NCBI GenBank assembly: GCA_041676645.1
Contig: JBAYRO010000020.1
Location: forward strand, 1-45,924
DNA from: JAMLIN01 sp041676645
GTDB taxonomy: Bacteria > Pseudomonadota > Gammaproteobacteria > Burkholderiales > Burkholderiaceae_E
Reading direction: 5' to 3'
DNA length: 45,924 nucleotides
The notes beneath the pieces are model-generated. The model made no database searches. It saw nothing but the letters and a program-made list of their open reading frames with translations, and was not told the origin of the DNA. Shown one piece after another: positions 20,011 through 27,801 of the stretch (its first letter is position 1; every line of letters begins with the position of its first letter). The position numbers were made by a program, and so were the translations under genes.

Positions 20011-21059
20011 TGTTCGTAGAACGTCAGGTTGGCGCGCAGCCGTTCGTCGCCGGGTGCCAGCTCGAGCGCCTTGCGCCCGTGCTCCAGCGCCTCCTCGCGC
20101 AGGCCGAGATGGTGTGCGGCGAGCGCCAGCAGATCGTGTGGCCTTGCCCCCCAGGCCTCCGGCTCGCTCGTGTAGACGAGCGGCCTGTCGGTGAGCGCCA
20201 GCGCCGTGCGTGCCGCAGCGAAGCACTCCGGCCACAACGCGCGCTCGTAGCAGGCCTTGGCGAGCGCCACCCAAGGCTCGCGCTCGCCCGGCGCCTCGGC
20301 CGTCCCGCGCCGATACCAGGCGAGCGCCATGTCACGCTGCTCGAGTGCATCACATGCCCGGCCCAGCATGCGCATGGCGGCGGCGCGCTCGGTGCCCCAC
20401 GTCGCCTCGGGCATGGCGAGAAAGCGTTGCAGGGCTGCAACGGCCACGAGCGGGCGCCGGCAGAACACCAGCTCGCGCCCGTAGTAGAAAGCATTACGCG
20501 GACACGTCGGGTCCTCTTTCACCGCCAGCTCGAGCAGATCCAGATACTGCGACCGGCTCTTGGTCGCGTCCGGCAGATGGCGCATCAGCAGCTTGCCGGT
20601 CGTGGCGGCGATCTCCTGCGTGCGCCCATCGGGCACCACCACCTCATGACAGGGATGATGCCAGCGGTAGCCGTGGCGCGCGTGGATCTTGTCCTGGACG
20701 AAAACAACGCCGCCGCTCCAGTCGTAGACGTAGCGCAGGCGGGTCGTGCGGCCCGGCTCCCACACGCGCTCGATCTCCGCGCGCCAGCCGGGCTCGAGCA
20801 CCTCGTCAAGGTCGAGCGGCACGCACACGTCGACGTCGGCCGGAATGAGCGCCAGCACCGCGTTGCGCGCCAAGTCGAAGCGCCAGGGCGAGATGTAGAT
20901 GGGGTAGGCGTCCGCGCCCAATCCCTTGGCGCGCAGCGCGGTCTCGTCGGTGCTGCCGGTATCCCCGATCACGATGTGATCGGCGTCGGCGGCCGAGGCC
21001 ATGAAGCGGTCGACGAACCGCGCCTCGTCCTTGGCGATGGCATAGATGGCGATTTTCAT
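19935..21059 (-). CDS. Family 2 glycosyltransferase with TPR-like repeats
   Basis: Protein of 374 aa. The N-terminal GT-A domain shows MKIAIYAIAKDEARFV, IGDTGSTDET and a DLDE metal/sugar-nucleotide motif (residues 83-86), followed by a second acidic and His-rich region (YRWHHPCHEVVVPDG). Residues about 175-340 are helical repeats of TPR type (AFYYGRELVFCRRPLVAVAA, HLGLREEALEHGRKALELAP). Phage enzymes of this kind glycosylate virion proteins or host surface structures. Its place directly after the fibre and glycine-rich genes suggests the tail tip as target; that is inference. The C-terminus is encoded by a dispersed repeat. Confidence 0.85.
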   Translation of the reverse strand: MKIAIYAIAKDEARFVDRFMASAADADHIVIGDTGSTDETALRAKGLGADAYPIYISPWRFDLARNAVLALIPADVDVCVPLDLDEVLEPGWRAEIERVWEPGRTTRLRYVYDWSGGVVFVQDKIHARHGYRWHHPCHEVVVPDGRTQEIAATTGKLLMRHLPDATKSRSQYLDLLELAVKEDPTCPRNAFYYGRELVFCRRPLVAVAALQRFLAMPEATWGTERAAAMRMLGRACDALEQRDMALAWYRRGTAEAPGEREPWVALAKACYERALWPECFAAARTALALTDRPLVYTSEPEAWGARPHDLLALAAHHLGLREEALEHGRKALELAPGDERLRANLTFYEQGASATRRVAPPLRSLPARSAEQQA

Positions 21060-22018
21060 GCTGCCTCAAAAATCTTCGTCGTGCCGTGGTAGACGGCCAC
21101 GACATCGTCGCTTCCGTGCTTAATGGCGTTGATCTGCGCTTCACCGAGGTAGATGTTGCTGAACCCGGTCTCCGCCAGCGGTTCATAGGTGATGACGATC
21201 AGTCCAGGCCGGCCGGCACCGGGAACAGTCGACCCCCGTGCCGATCCGCCGCCGCCGCTTCCATAAGATGTCGAATGAGCCGAGCCGCCGCTGTCGGTGC
21301 CACCACCTCCGCCACCGCCACCGCCGCCCGGCCCCGCGGTCACATTGTTTGATGTTTGCGTCCAGATCGTCTCGTTGGAGCCATTCGCCCCGCTTCCGGT
21401 GCCGCCGCTTCCACCGCCTCCGCCCCCGCCGGAACCGTCACTAGGCGGAAACCCGAACGCGCCGCCACCCGTGCCGAGGCGATTGTTCCCGCCATCGAGC
21501 CCGGGTGAGTTGCTCCCGCCGTCGGCGCCACCGCCGCCACCGCCCTGGTCGCCGTCTGCGTTGCCGCCGTTTCCTCCGTTGCCATGCGGACCAGCGGCGC
21601 CGCCGCCACCGCCACCGCTCGGGATACTGAAAATTTGCGAGCCAGTCCCGCCAGAGCCCCCGGAATATTTCGTCGACCCGACACCGGAGCCTGCCGCACC
21701 CCCGGCGCCTGGCGTTCCACCGCTCGCGCTAGAGCCGCCCTTGGCGCCAACGGATGATGCGGCAAGGTTAGCGCCGTTGAACCATGTGTCACCAGCCACG
21801 CCCCCGACGGCGTAGCTGATCGAAGCTCCCGGTGTGAGCGCAAGATTGGAGATGGCCGAATAGGCACCACCGCCGCCGCCAGGACCGCCGTTGCTGCCAG
21901 ATCCGGCCTGCGACCCGCTCCCGCCGCCGCCGGTGCACTCGATCGTGTTTTCTGCATTGTTCCAATCGGCTGGCACTTCCCAACTAGAGCCAGACTTCAG
22001 GAAGATGACAACCGGCAT
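21056..22018 (-). CDS. Glycine-rich tail or receptor-binding protein
   Basis: Protein of 320 aa, first 20 residues structured (VVIFLKSGSSWEVPADWNNA), then a long glycine-rich region with blocks such as GGPGGGGGAYSA and GGGGGADGG, the pattern of phage glycine-rich domains whose polyglycine-II bundles form tail adhesins. The last 45 residues (GFSNIYLGEAQINAIKHGSD to GTTKIFEAA) are non-repetitive. It abuts the fibre gene, whose stop shares a base with its start. Probably a receptor-binding tip carried by the collagen-like fibre. Confidence 0.75.
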   Translation of the reverse strand: MPVVIFLKSGSSWEVPADWNNAENTIECTGGGGSGSQAGSGSNGGPGGGGGAYSAISNLALTPGASISYAVGGVAGDTWFNGANLAASSVGAKGGSSASGGTPGAGGAAGSGVGSTKYSGGSGGTGSQIFSIPSGGGGGGAAGPHGNGGNGGNADGDQGGGGGGADGGSNSPGLDGGNNRLGTGGGAFGFPPSDGSGGGGGGGSGGTGSGANGSNETIWTQTSNNVTAGPGGGGGGGGGGTDSGGSAHSTSYGSGGGGSARGSTVPGAGRPGLIVITYEPLAETGFSNIYLGEAQINAIKHGSDDVVAVYHGTTKIFEAA

Positions 22019-24012
22019 CAGGCAGCATCCGTGATGAAGTAGAGCGTGTCGGCATCCGGCGGGCTCAGCGCGTCATATTGCGCCTGCGTCAGCGTCTTGA
22101 TCTTCAGGTTCCCGCGCGCCGTGACGGCGTTCGCCACATCGCCGAGGTTCTGCGACGCCCGGAGCAGCGGGGTGCCCTCCACCGCGACCACGCCTGCCGC
22201 AGACCGCGTCAGCGTCGTGTCCGAGGCGTGGCCGAGGTTGAGGCCGGCGAATTGCGGGCTGTCGATCGTCTGCAGATGCTGGTTGATGCCCCAATCATAA
22301 ACCAGCGCCGTGCCGGTACCGTTGACGCTGAGCACCTTGTTGGCCGCCCCGAGCGCGCTCAACCCTGTGCCGCCGTCACTGACGCTTACAGGCGTGCTCA
22401 GCGCCGGTCCGGTCGGCCCGGTCGGTCCCGTCGGACCGGGAACGGTCGACGCTGCCCCGGTGGGTCCGGTCGGGCCCTGGACGCCTTGCTCACCCTGCGG
22501 GCCCGTCGGGCCGGTTGGACCGGGAACGGTCGAAGCATCGCCCTGGTCGCCCTTCGGGCCGGTCGGACCAGTGGGGCCCTGGATGCCCTGCTCGCCCTGC
22601 GGTCCAGTCGGCCCGGTTGGACCCTGGGCACCCTGCTCGCCCTGCGGACCTGTCGGGCCCGTCGGTCCCTGCACACCTTGGACACCCTGCTCGCCTTGCG
22701 GACCGGTCGGACCCGTTGGGCCCGGCACACCTTGAACGCCCTGCTCGCCTTGCGGCCCCGTCGGGCCCTGCTCGCCCTGCGGACCGGTCGGACCCTGCGG
22801 GCCCTGGATGTTGCCGACGTTCTCCCAGTCCGCGCCCGTCCACACGTAGAGATCGCCGGCGATGAGATAGGCGTCGCCGGCGCTGCCGGTCGGCGGCAGC
22901 TCTTCAGGCCCCGCCAGTGACCCGAGAATGTTGATCGCCGCGCCCTGCGGCCCGATGGGGCCAGTCGGTCCCGTCGGACCAGGAACCGTCGATGCCGCAC
23001 CCTCGGGGCCAGTCGGTCCCGTCGGGCCCGACGGACCTTGCTCGCCTTGGATCCCCTGCTCGCCCTGGCCACCTTGCGGACCCGTGGGCCCCGTCGGACC
23101 CTGCACGCCCTGCAGGCCCTGCCCGCCCTGCGGCCCTGTGGGGCCGGTCGCCCCGGTCGCGCCTGCCTGGCCCTGCTCGCCCTGCGGCCCGGTCGGACCC
23201 GTGGGGCCCTGGACACCCTGCTCGCCTTGCGGACCGGTGGGGCCCGTCGGGCCCTGAATGCCCTGGCCACCTTGCGGGCCCGTGGGTCCGGTCGGCCCCG
23301 TCGGACCGGCCGAGCCTTGCTCGCCCTGCTCACCTTGCGGGCCCGTAGGCCCCGTCGGGCCAGCCGCGCCAGCCGCGCCGGCAGGCCCTGTCGGGCCCGG
23401 CACGGTCGAGGCCGCGCCCTGTGGGCCTGTCGGGCCCGTCGGACCAGATGGACCGGTTGCCCCGCCAGGGCCCGTCGGACCTGTCGGCCCCGCCGGTCCA
23501 GTGGGGCCCATCGGGCCGGCTTCTCCGCTGGGCGCCTCGCGCAGCACCAGGTTGCCTTCTGCGTCTACGCCGACGACCGTGTCCGGATTGGCGCCGAAGT
23601 CGAGCCGCTGAAGCGCGCTGTCGTCCGTCGGGTCCTGCCGCACGGCCCGCGAAACCTCGCGCCCCAGCTCCTGGATCTGCCGCTGGAGCTCATCGAACGC
23701 CGCATCGACGGCGTTGTTGGGGATCGAGCGGAAGCCGGGAAAAGCGACGCTGCGCTCGAAGGGGCTGTCACCGTCGATGGCGATGACGTCGCCCTCTTCG
23801 GCGCCCTGGCTGAGCGTGATCGTGCCGTCGGCCTCGCCCACGCCCTGCACGGTGTAGTCGACGTCGAGCTCGAGCAGCGCCACCTCGCCGTTGCGGCGGC
23901 GGTAGACGGCGAGCTGGTCCGCCGCCGCGATCGGGAACGCGACGTTGAACACGGTCTCGCCGGCGATCGCAGTGTAGGGGCCGGACGTGCGGGAGCTGAA
24001 AGGGACAGTCAT
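22018..24012 (-). CDS. Collagen-like tail fibre with T7 gp17-type N-terminus
   Basis: Protein of 664 aa. Residues 1-160 resemble the virion-attachment domain of T7-like fibres: YTAIAGETVFNVAFPI, DGDSPFERSVAFPGF, then a helix AAFDELQRQIQELGREVSRA. From about 165 to 590 come many Gly-X-Y collagen repeats (GPTGPTGPQGEQG units), broken once by a globular insert (INILGSLAGPEELPPTGS to LYVWTGADWENVG). The C-terminal 70 residues are globular (NLGDVANAVTARGNLKI). It would trimerise as a stiff triple-helical shaft. The repeats are DNA direct repeats too, so length variation by slippage is expected. Confidence 0.88.
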   Translation of the reverse strand: MTVPFSSRTSGPYTAIAGETVFNVAFPIAAADQLAVYRRRNGEVALLELDVDYTVQGVGEADGTITLSQGAEEGDVIAIDGDSPFERSVAFPGFRSIPNNAVDAAFDELQRQIQELGREVSRAVRQDPTDDSALQRLDFGANPDTVVGVDAEGNLVLREAPSGEAGPMGPTGPAGPTGPTGPGGATGPSGPTGPTGPQGAASTVPGPTGPAGAAGAAGPTGPTGPQGEQGEQGSAGPTGPTGPTGPQGGQGIQGPTGPTGPQGEQGVQGPTGPTGPQGEQGQAGATGATGPTGPQGGQGLQGVQGPTGPTGPQGGQGEQGIQGEQGPSGPTGPTGPEGAASTVPGPTGPTGPIGPQGAAINILGSLAGPEELPPTGSAGDAYLIAGDLYVWTGADWENVGNIQGPQGPTGPQGEQGPTGPQGEQGVQGVPGPTGPTGPQGEQGVQGVQGPTGPTGPQGEQGAQGPTGPTGPQGEQGIQGPTGPTGPKGDQGDASTVPGPTGPTGPQGEQGVQGPTGPTGAASTVPGPTGPTGPTGPALSTPVSVSDGGTGLSALGAANKVLSVNGTGTALVYDWGINQHLQTIDSPQFAGLNLGHASDTTLTRSAAGVVAVEGTPLLRASQNLGDVANAVTARGNLKIKTLTQAQYDALSPPDADTLYFITDAA

Positions 24013-24045
24013 GCCGGGCAGCCCTCGGGCAAAAGCGTCGAGGGC

Positions 24046-24074
24046 AGCCTAGTGGCAGCGGGGGAGTGTTAACC
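24046..24074 (-). promoter_or_regulatory. Late promoter ahead of the tail fibre
   Basis: Minus strand GGTTAACAC (24066-24074), 14 bases, then TAGGCT (24046-24051), with the same geometry as the other late promoters. The predicted transcript starts about 27 bases before the fibre ATG. Confidence 0.65.
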
Positions 24075-24083
24075 TCTGGTCTG

Positions 24084-24213
24084 GCTCACGGCGGCTGATC
24101 CGGCCTTTGGCCGGGCCGCCTCCGCCGGGGCGGCCTCACGGCCGGGTCGCGCTTGCTCCCGCTGCCGCGCCCAAGGCCCGCAGGGGCCAGGCACGCTCTC
24201 TCCGCTCGTGTCA
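24084..24213 (-). repeat. Composite intergenic repeat (copy A)
   Basis: Read on the minus strand: a 22-bp TGACACGAGCGGAGAGAGCG box (24192-24213, also at 35708 and 39981), a GGCCCCTGCGGGCC near-hairpin, the 17-mer GGGAGCAAGCGCGACCC (24144-24160), a hairpin made from GGCCGCC and GGCGGCC, then GATCAG-CCGCCGTGAGC. The last 77 bases match 43218-43298 with few gaps. The element lies between the winged-helix gene and the fibre promoter. No T run, so it is not an ordinary terminator. Confidence 0.7.
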
Positions 24214-24228
24214 GCTCGCGGAGAACTT

Positions 24229-24298
24229 GCAACGGTTTCCGACCATTGCATGGCCCGGAAACCGTTGCCAACGCCGCAACCGTTACTGCAACCGTTGC
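24229..24298. repeat. Cluster of GCAACSGTT repeats beside the winged-helix gene
   Basis: GCAACGGTTTCC (24229-24240) faces its exact complement at 24257-24268. GCAACCGTTAC (24276) and GCAACCGTTGC (24288) follow at 12-base spacing. More copies lie inside or just upstream of the gene: GCAACGGTTGC 24483, GCAACGCTTTCC 24513 and AACGGTTTCC 24609-24618, the last only 18 bases before its ATG. Seven copies in about 390 bp look like operator or iteron sites. Confidence 0.65.
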
Positions 24299-24591
24299 CA
24301 GCCGGGCAGCGCCGTATAGAGGCACCGCCCGTCGCGCCAGGTGCGCACGTGGGGCTCGACCTGGCGGCGCAGGCGGCTCGCCTGGCCGGGCGAGCAGCCG
24401 ATGGCGGCGGCCAGTTCGAGGTTGTTGAGGGCGCGGCCGGCGGCCGTCAGCGCCCCGATCACGGGATGCGCGCGCGGCGGCGGCAACGGTTGCGGCTCGA
24501 CAGGCGCCGGCGGCAACGCTTTCCGTCGGCGGCGGAAGATCCCGCCGATGGTGTCGGCGATGTGGTCGATGGGCGACATTCCGGCGTGCAT
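24283..24591 (-). CDS. Winged-helix DNA-binding protein embedded in its likely binding sites
   Basis: Protein of 102 aa; ATG 24591 is preceded by GAGGAGGTGCAAGCC (ATG 24579 is also possible). After a basic, Pro-rich linker, residues about 45-102 form a winged helix: HPVIGALTAAGRALNNLELA, then CSPGQASRLRRQVEPHVRTW and a wing YTALPGW. Repeats of the form GCAACSGTT flank and lie within the gene, one of them at its 5' end, so autoregulation is likely. It may be the activator or silencer of nearby late or moron promoters, or a partition-type protein; all of this is inferred. Confidence 0.65.
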   Translation of the reverse strand: MHAGMSPIDHIADTIGGIFRRRRKALPPAPVEPQPLPPPRAHPVIGALTAAGRALNNLELAAAIGCSPGQASRLRRQVEPHVRTWRDGRCLYTALPGWQRLQ

Positions 24592-24862
24592 GGCTTGCAC
24601 CTCCTCGAAACGGTTTCCGGTTGTGGGAAAGGTCAGCGCCCGAAGGCAGGCTGGGGGAGGATGCGCGCGGCGGCGGTTGCCAGCGCGCGGCTGGCCGGTA
24701 AGGTAGGCATGGGTCTTTCTCCTGCTCCAATCAGGTGGAAGATCAAGGGCCGGCCGGGTGTCGCAAGCACTCGGTCGGCTCGCTGACGATACTAGGGCAA
24801 GTCTTAACGAAATGGCAATAGTGCCAAGCAACGCTTAATTGTTAAGAAGTAAGGGGGAGTTC

Positions 24863-25156
24863 ATGCGTGTAATTCTGATCGCGGCTCTTTCAATCGTCGC
24901 CCCTATGTCAGCGCAGGCCGCTTGTGAGCTCGTCTCCGGCCCCTGCTCGACCGATCAATACGGGAATACCTACCGCACCGAGCAGAATTTCGGCGGCGGC
25001 TATAACACCTACCGCAATGGCGATTTGCACTCGCAGACCGGCCAGACGCTGAGCGGGTCATGGCGCGAGCGGTACAACGACGGCTCGAGCCGGACCTATA
25101 ACTACGATCCATACGAGAGCACATTCTCGACGGGTCGCAAAGATCGCTACCGCTAA
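24863..25156 (+). CDS. Secreted protein, probable moron (lysogenic conversion gene)
   Basis: Protein of 97 aa with a clear signal peptide (MRVILIAALSIVAPMSAQAA, cleavage near residue 19-20) and a polar Tyr/Asn/Ser-rich mature part with two Cys (CELVSGPC) and repeats such as YGNTYRTEQ, YNTYRNG and YNYDPYE. It is the only rightward gene within the leftward late block, has an AT-richer upstream region and a strong ribosome site (AAGGGGGAG), and its stop overlaps that of the convergent ejection-protein gene (CTAA). This is the pattern of a moron expressed in the lysogen. No family is recognised; it would act in the periplasm or outside the cell. Confidence 0.75.
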   Translation: MRVILIAALSIVAPMSAQAACELVSGPCSTDQYGNTYRTEQNFGGGYNTYRNGDLHSQTGQTLSGSWRERYNDGSSRTYNYDPYESTFSTGRKDRYR

Positions 25157-27612
25157 CGCGCCAACGCCGGCCCGCGCCGCGGGCTGGTCTCGCCGGGCCG
25201 CCACCAGTAGTCCTGTCCGAAGTCGCGCCGGCGCCTGTCCATCCGCCGGCGGAAGGCGGCGCGGGCTTCCGGGTCGGTCAGGTGCTGCAGCTGGTCGAGC
25301 ACCACGCGCTCATAGGCGAGCTGCAGATACCAGGTCGTGCCGCCCGGCGTGTGGCCGCGCAGGAAGCCGACGAGCTCGCGGCCGGAGTTCGTCTTGTCCT
25401 TGCCCTGCGCGAACTCGAAGGCGTTGCCGATGGTCAGCTTCCGGAGCTGGTCGGCCGTGTCCCAGATCGGGCCCGCCACCGTGCGCGCCAGGCCGCCGCC
25501 GAAGCGGTTGACGTCGCTGAACAGGAAGTCGCCGTAGATGCCGAGCCCGCCGCCCTGCAGCAGCGCCGCGCCCCAGAACTCGCGGCCCTCCTCGTCCATC
25601 GGCTTCATCTTGCGCGGGTCGCGGCCGGCGACAAGGTCCTTGAGCTGCATGGACAGGGCGCCGAACAGCGTCAGCGTGATGAGCAGCCCGCCGGCATAGA
25701 CCGCCCCGCGCGCAATCGAGCCGTCCGCGACCTCGCGGAACACGCGGCCGCCGTGCAGCATGACGAAGGTCACCGGAAACGACTTGAACTGCATGCCCGT
25801 GCGGGCGAGCTCGCCGATGATGGTGCCGGGCCGCGTCGAGCCCGTCACCAGCGATTGCGAGCCCACCGTGCTCTCGGGGATGGCGTAGGTGCTCTCGCGC
25901 AGGATCATGGCGATGTAGCGCTCGGCGAGATCGCGCCGGCCGGCGGCGGCCATCTCCGCGGGCCTGAGCAGTGCCGCCCCGCCCTCGCGCGTATAGACCG
26001 GCATGGCGCGCAGCTGGTCCCAGTCGTCGGCCGTGAAGCCGTGCCGGTCGAGCATGCGCTGCACCGGCCCCGGCAGATCGCGCCATCCGTGCGCGACCTG
26101 GTCGGCGAGAAAGCCCTGCAGCTCGAGGCCGAACGCGTGCTTGCCCGCCTGCGTGAAGGGTGACAGGCCCGAGAAGGTCAGGGCCCGGTCGGAGAGCCAG
26201 CGGGTCCACTCCGGGCCCGACAGCGCCCCCACGTAGCGCGCCTGCTGGTGCAGCGTGTGCAGGGCGCCGTCGAGGATCAGCCCGGCACGCACCGCCTCGC
26301 GCCGGTCCTCGCGGCCGAACTGGCGCACCACGTCGGCGAAGGTGCGCGTCGCGCGCAGGCCGTTGAACCGGCGCGTGATGGCCTGTGTCCCGAGATCCGA
26401 AATCGAGGTGATCGCCGCTTTGCCGAGCCGGCTCGCCGTGATGATGTTGCGGGTGCCCGAAAGCACGTTGGCCCAGGTCGCGTTGACCGGCGTGTTGGCA
26501 GCGCCCCGCATGTGCGCCCACATCTCGTCGGCGCGGAACAGCTCGACGTTGGCCGTCGCGTCGTTGCCGGTCTGCTGCTGCACGAGCTGCTTGAGATAGG
26601 TCCGCATGCTCTCCGGGTTGGGCCCGAGGATCTCCATGGCCGCGATGTCCCGGGCCATCACGTTGACGTAGCCCATCATGGCCGCGAACGGATCGCCCTC
26701 GCCGAAGGCGCGGGCGTAGTCGAGCCAACTTTCCGGGTCCTGGAAATGTAGAAATCGGTGGTCGGCGTGCTGGCGGAACAGCGCGCCGGCGCCCTGCGGC
26801 TGGCCGGAGGGGTCGCGGTCGATCCAGCCGTCCGTCGTGATCCGGTCGTAGATCAGCCGCAGGCTCTCAGCGAGCTCCTCGTCGGTGAGCTGGCGCCCGG
26901 TCACCGGGTGCACCATGCGGGCCCGATCGAGCCGCGGCTCGATGAAGGCGCGCCAGGCGTCGAACCCGGCGCGCATCAGCGCCTCGGCGTTATGGCTCTG
27001 CGGCAGCCCCCAGTCCTGCAGCCGGCCGATAGCGCCGCCGGCGGCGTTGAAGCGCTGGCGCAGGTCCTCCGCGATGCGGCTCCACGACTGCGCCAGATGC
27101 CGGGCATGGGCATCACCGCTGTCCCGGCCGAACAGCTCGCGCACCACGTTCTCCAGCCGCGTGACGGTGCGCGTCGAGGCGAACCAGGAGCCGGCCTGGC
27201 GCCGCTTGTCTCCCGCGAGTGAGCCCTTGCGGAACTCGAACAGCAGCTCCTCCATCTCGGCGTGCGCCTGGGCGATGATGGCGAGGCGCTTGTGCTCGAC
27301 GTCCTCGAAGCGCGCCTGGCCCTGGTGCTCGTGCAGATAGCGGAAGGCGCCGGCCGGGTCCGGCTGGCCGCGCGCGCTGCGGTGCTCGGCGATCGCCGCC
27401 TCCAGCTCGCCCCGCCGCGCCTCGGTGAGCAGCGCCCGCCGGCGCCGCTCGAAGGCCTCCGCCTCGATCTCCTCGATCAACTGCTCGCGCGCCGCCCCGC
27501 GCGACTGGATGTGCCGCACGAGCTGGTCGTAGCGCCGCTCGAGCGCCATCGCCTCCTCCAGGGTGATGTGCCCCTGGGCTTGGGCTGATCGGATGCAATC
27601 TCTGAGGCTCAT
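25153..27612 (-). CDS. Large internal virion/ejection protein, 819 aa
   Basis: Mostly helical throughout. The N-terminal 200 residues are charged coiled coil (MALERRYDQLVRHIQSRGAA, EEIEAEAFERRRRALL). A central hydrophobic segment, GAVYAGGLLITLTLFGALSM (near residue 630), could insert in a membrane, and the C-terminus is Arg-rich. Position after the tail tube genes and before the fibre, size and composition are those of podovirus internal virion proteins that leave the capsid and help form the DNA conduit. The ATG overlaps the stop of a 59-aa gene in ATGA. No enzymatic motif is visible. Confidence 0.7.
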   Translation of the reverse strand: MSLRDCIRSAQAQGHITLEEAMALERRYDQLVRHIQSRGAAREQLIEEIEAEAFERRRRALLTEARRGELEAAIAEHRSARGQPDPAGAFRYLHEHQGQARFEDVEHKRLAIIAQAHAEMEELLFEFRKGSLAGDKRRQAGSWFASTRTVTRLENVVRELFGRDSGDAHARHLAQSWSRIAEDLRQRFNAAGGAIGRLQDWGLPQSHNAEALMRAGFDAWRAFIEPRLDRARMVHPVTGRQLTDEELAESLRLIYDRITTDGWIDRDPSGQPQGAGALFRQHADHRFLHFQDPESWLDYARAFGEGDPFAAMMGYVNVMARDIAAMEILGPNPESMRTYLKQLVQQQTGNDATANVELFRADEMWAHMRGAANTPVNATWANVLSGTRNIITASRLGKAAITSISDLGTQAITRRFNGLRATRTFADVVRQFGREDRREAVRAGLILDGALHTLHQQARYVGALSGPEWTRWLSDRALTFSGLSPFTQAGKHAFGLELQGFLADQVAHGWRDLPGPVQRMLDRHGFTADDWDQLRAMPVYTREGGAALLRPAEMAAAGRRDLAERYIAMILRESTYAIPESTVGSQSLVTGSTRPGTIIGELARTGMQFKSFPVTFVMLHGGRVFREVADGSIARGAVYAGGLLITLTLFGALSMQLKDLVAGRDPRKMKPMDEEGREFWGAALLQGGGLGIYGDFLFSDVNRFGGGLARTVAGPIWDTADQLRKLTIGNAFEFAQGKDKTNSGRELVGFLRGHTPGGTTWYLQLAYERVVLDQLQHLTDPEARAAFRRRMDRRRRDFGQDYWWRPGETSPRRGPALAR

Positions 27613-27788
27613 TTCTTACTGGCCAATCTCGCCACCTCGGCGGCAAGGGAACCTCGACCTTCTTGGTACGCCTTGCGGGCGTATTCCCTGACGAGCTCAG
27701 CCACGAGCTCTTCCGCCCCGCGGTCCTGCTGCGCAGCTACAATGATCTGCTTGACATACTCGTCCAGCTTCAGCTTTTCCTCGTCCAC
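27609..27788 (-). CDS. Small helical protein, 59 aa, GTG start
   Basis: A short gene between the two biggest ejection-protein genes. GTG 27788 has AGAGGAGCGAG ahead of it, and the stop overlaps the ATG of the 819-aa gene. The product is almost fully helical and charged: DEEKLKLDEYVKQIIVAAQQ, ELVAELVREYARKAYQEG, LAAEVARLASKK. It may be a chaperone or minor virion partner for its large neighbours. Codon pattern, ribosome site and overlap make it real despite its size. Confidence 0.7.
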   Translation of the reverse strand: MDEEKLKLDEYVKQIIVAAQQDRGAEELVAELVREYARKAYQEGRGSLAAEVARLASKK

Positions 27789-27801
27789 ACCTCGCTCCTC
27801 T

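Noticed and set aside
22398..23333. Alternative 311-codon minus frame within the fibre gene
   Set aside because: Frame-shifted reading of the collagen repeats; very basic, no independent start signal.
22400..23420. CRISPR-like array suggested by short regular repeats
   Set aside because: The repeats are in-frame collagen codons without unique spacers of constant length.
21056..24012. Possible diversity-generating retroelement, given the BPP-1-like gene set
   Set aside because: No reverse transcriptase-like protein with a (Y/F)xDD motif and no C-type-lectin variable protein with a template repeat were found; the tail-tip genes are collagen-like and glycine-rich instead.
22078..24072. Gly/Pro- and Arg-rich open frames opposite the collagen-like fibre
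   Set aside because: GC-rich triplet repeats stay open in all frames; only the minus frame with Gly-X-Y and a T7-like N-terminus makes sense.
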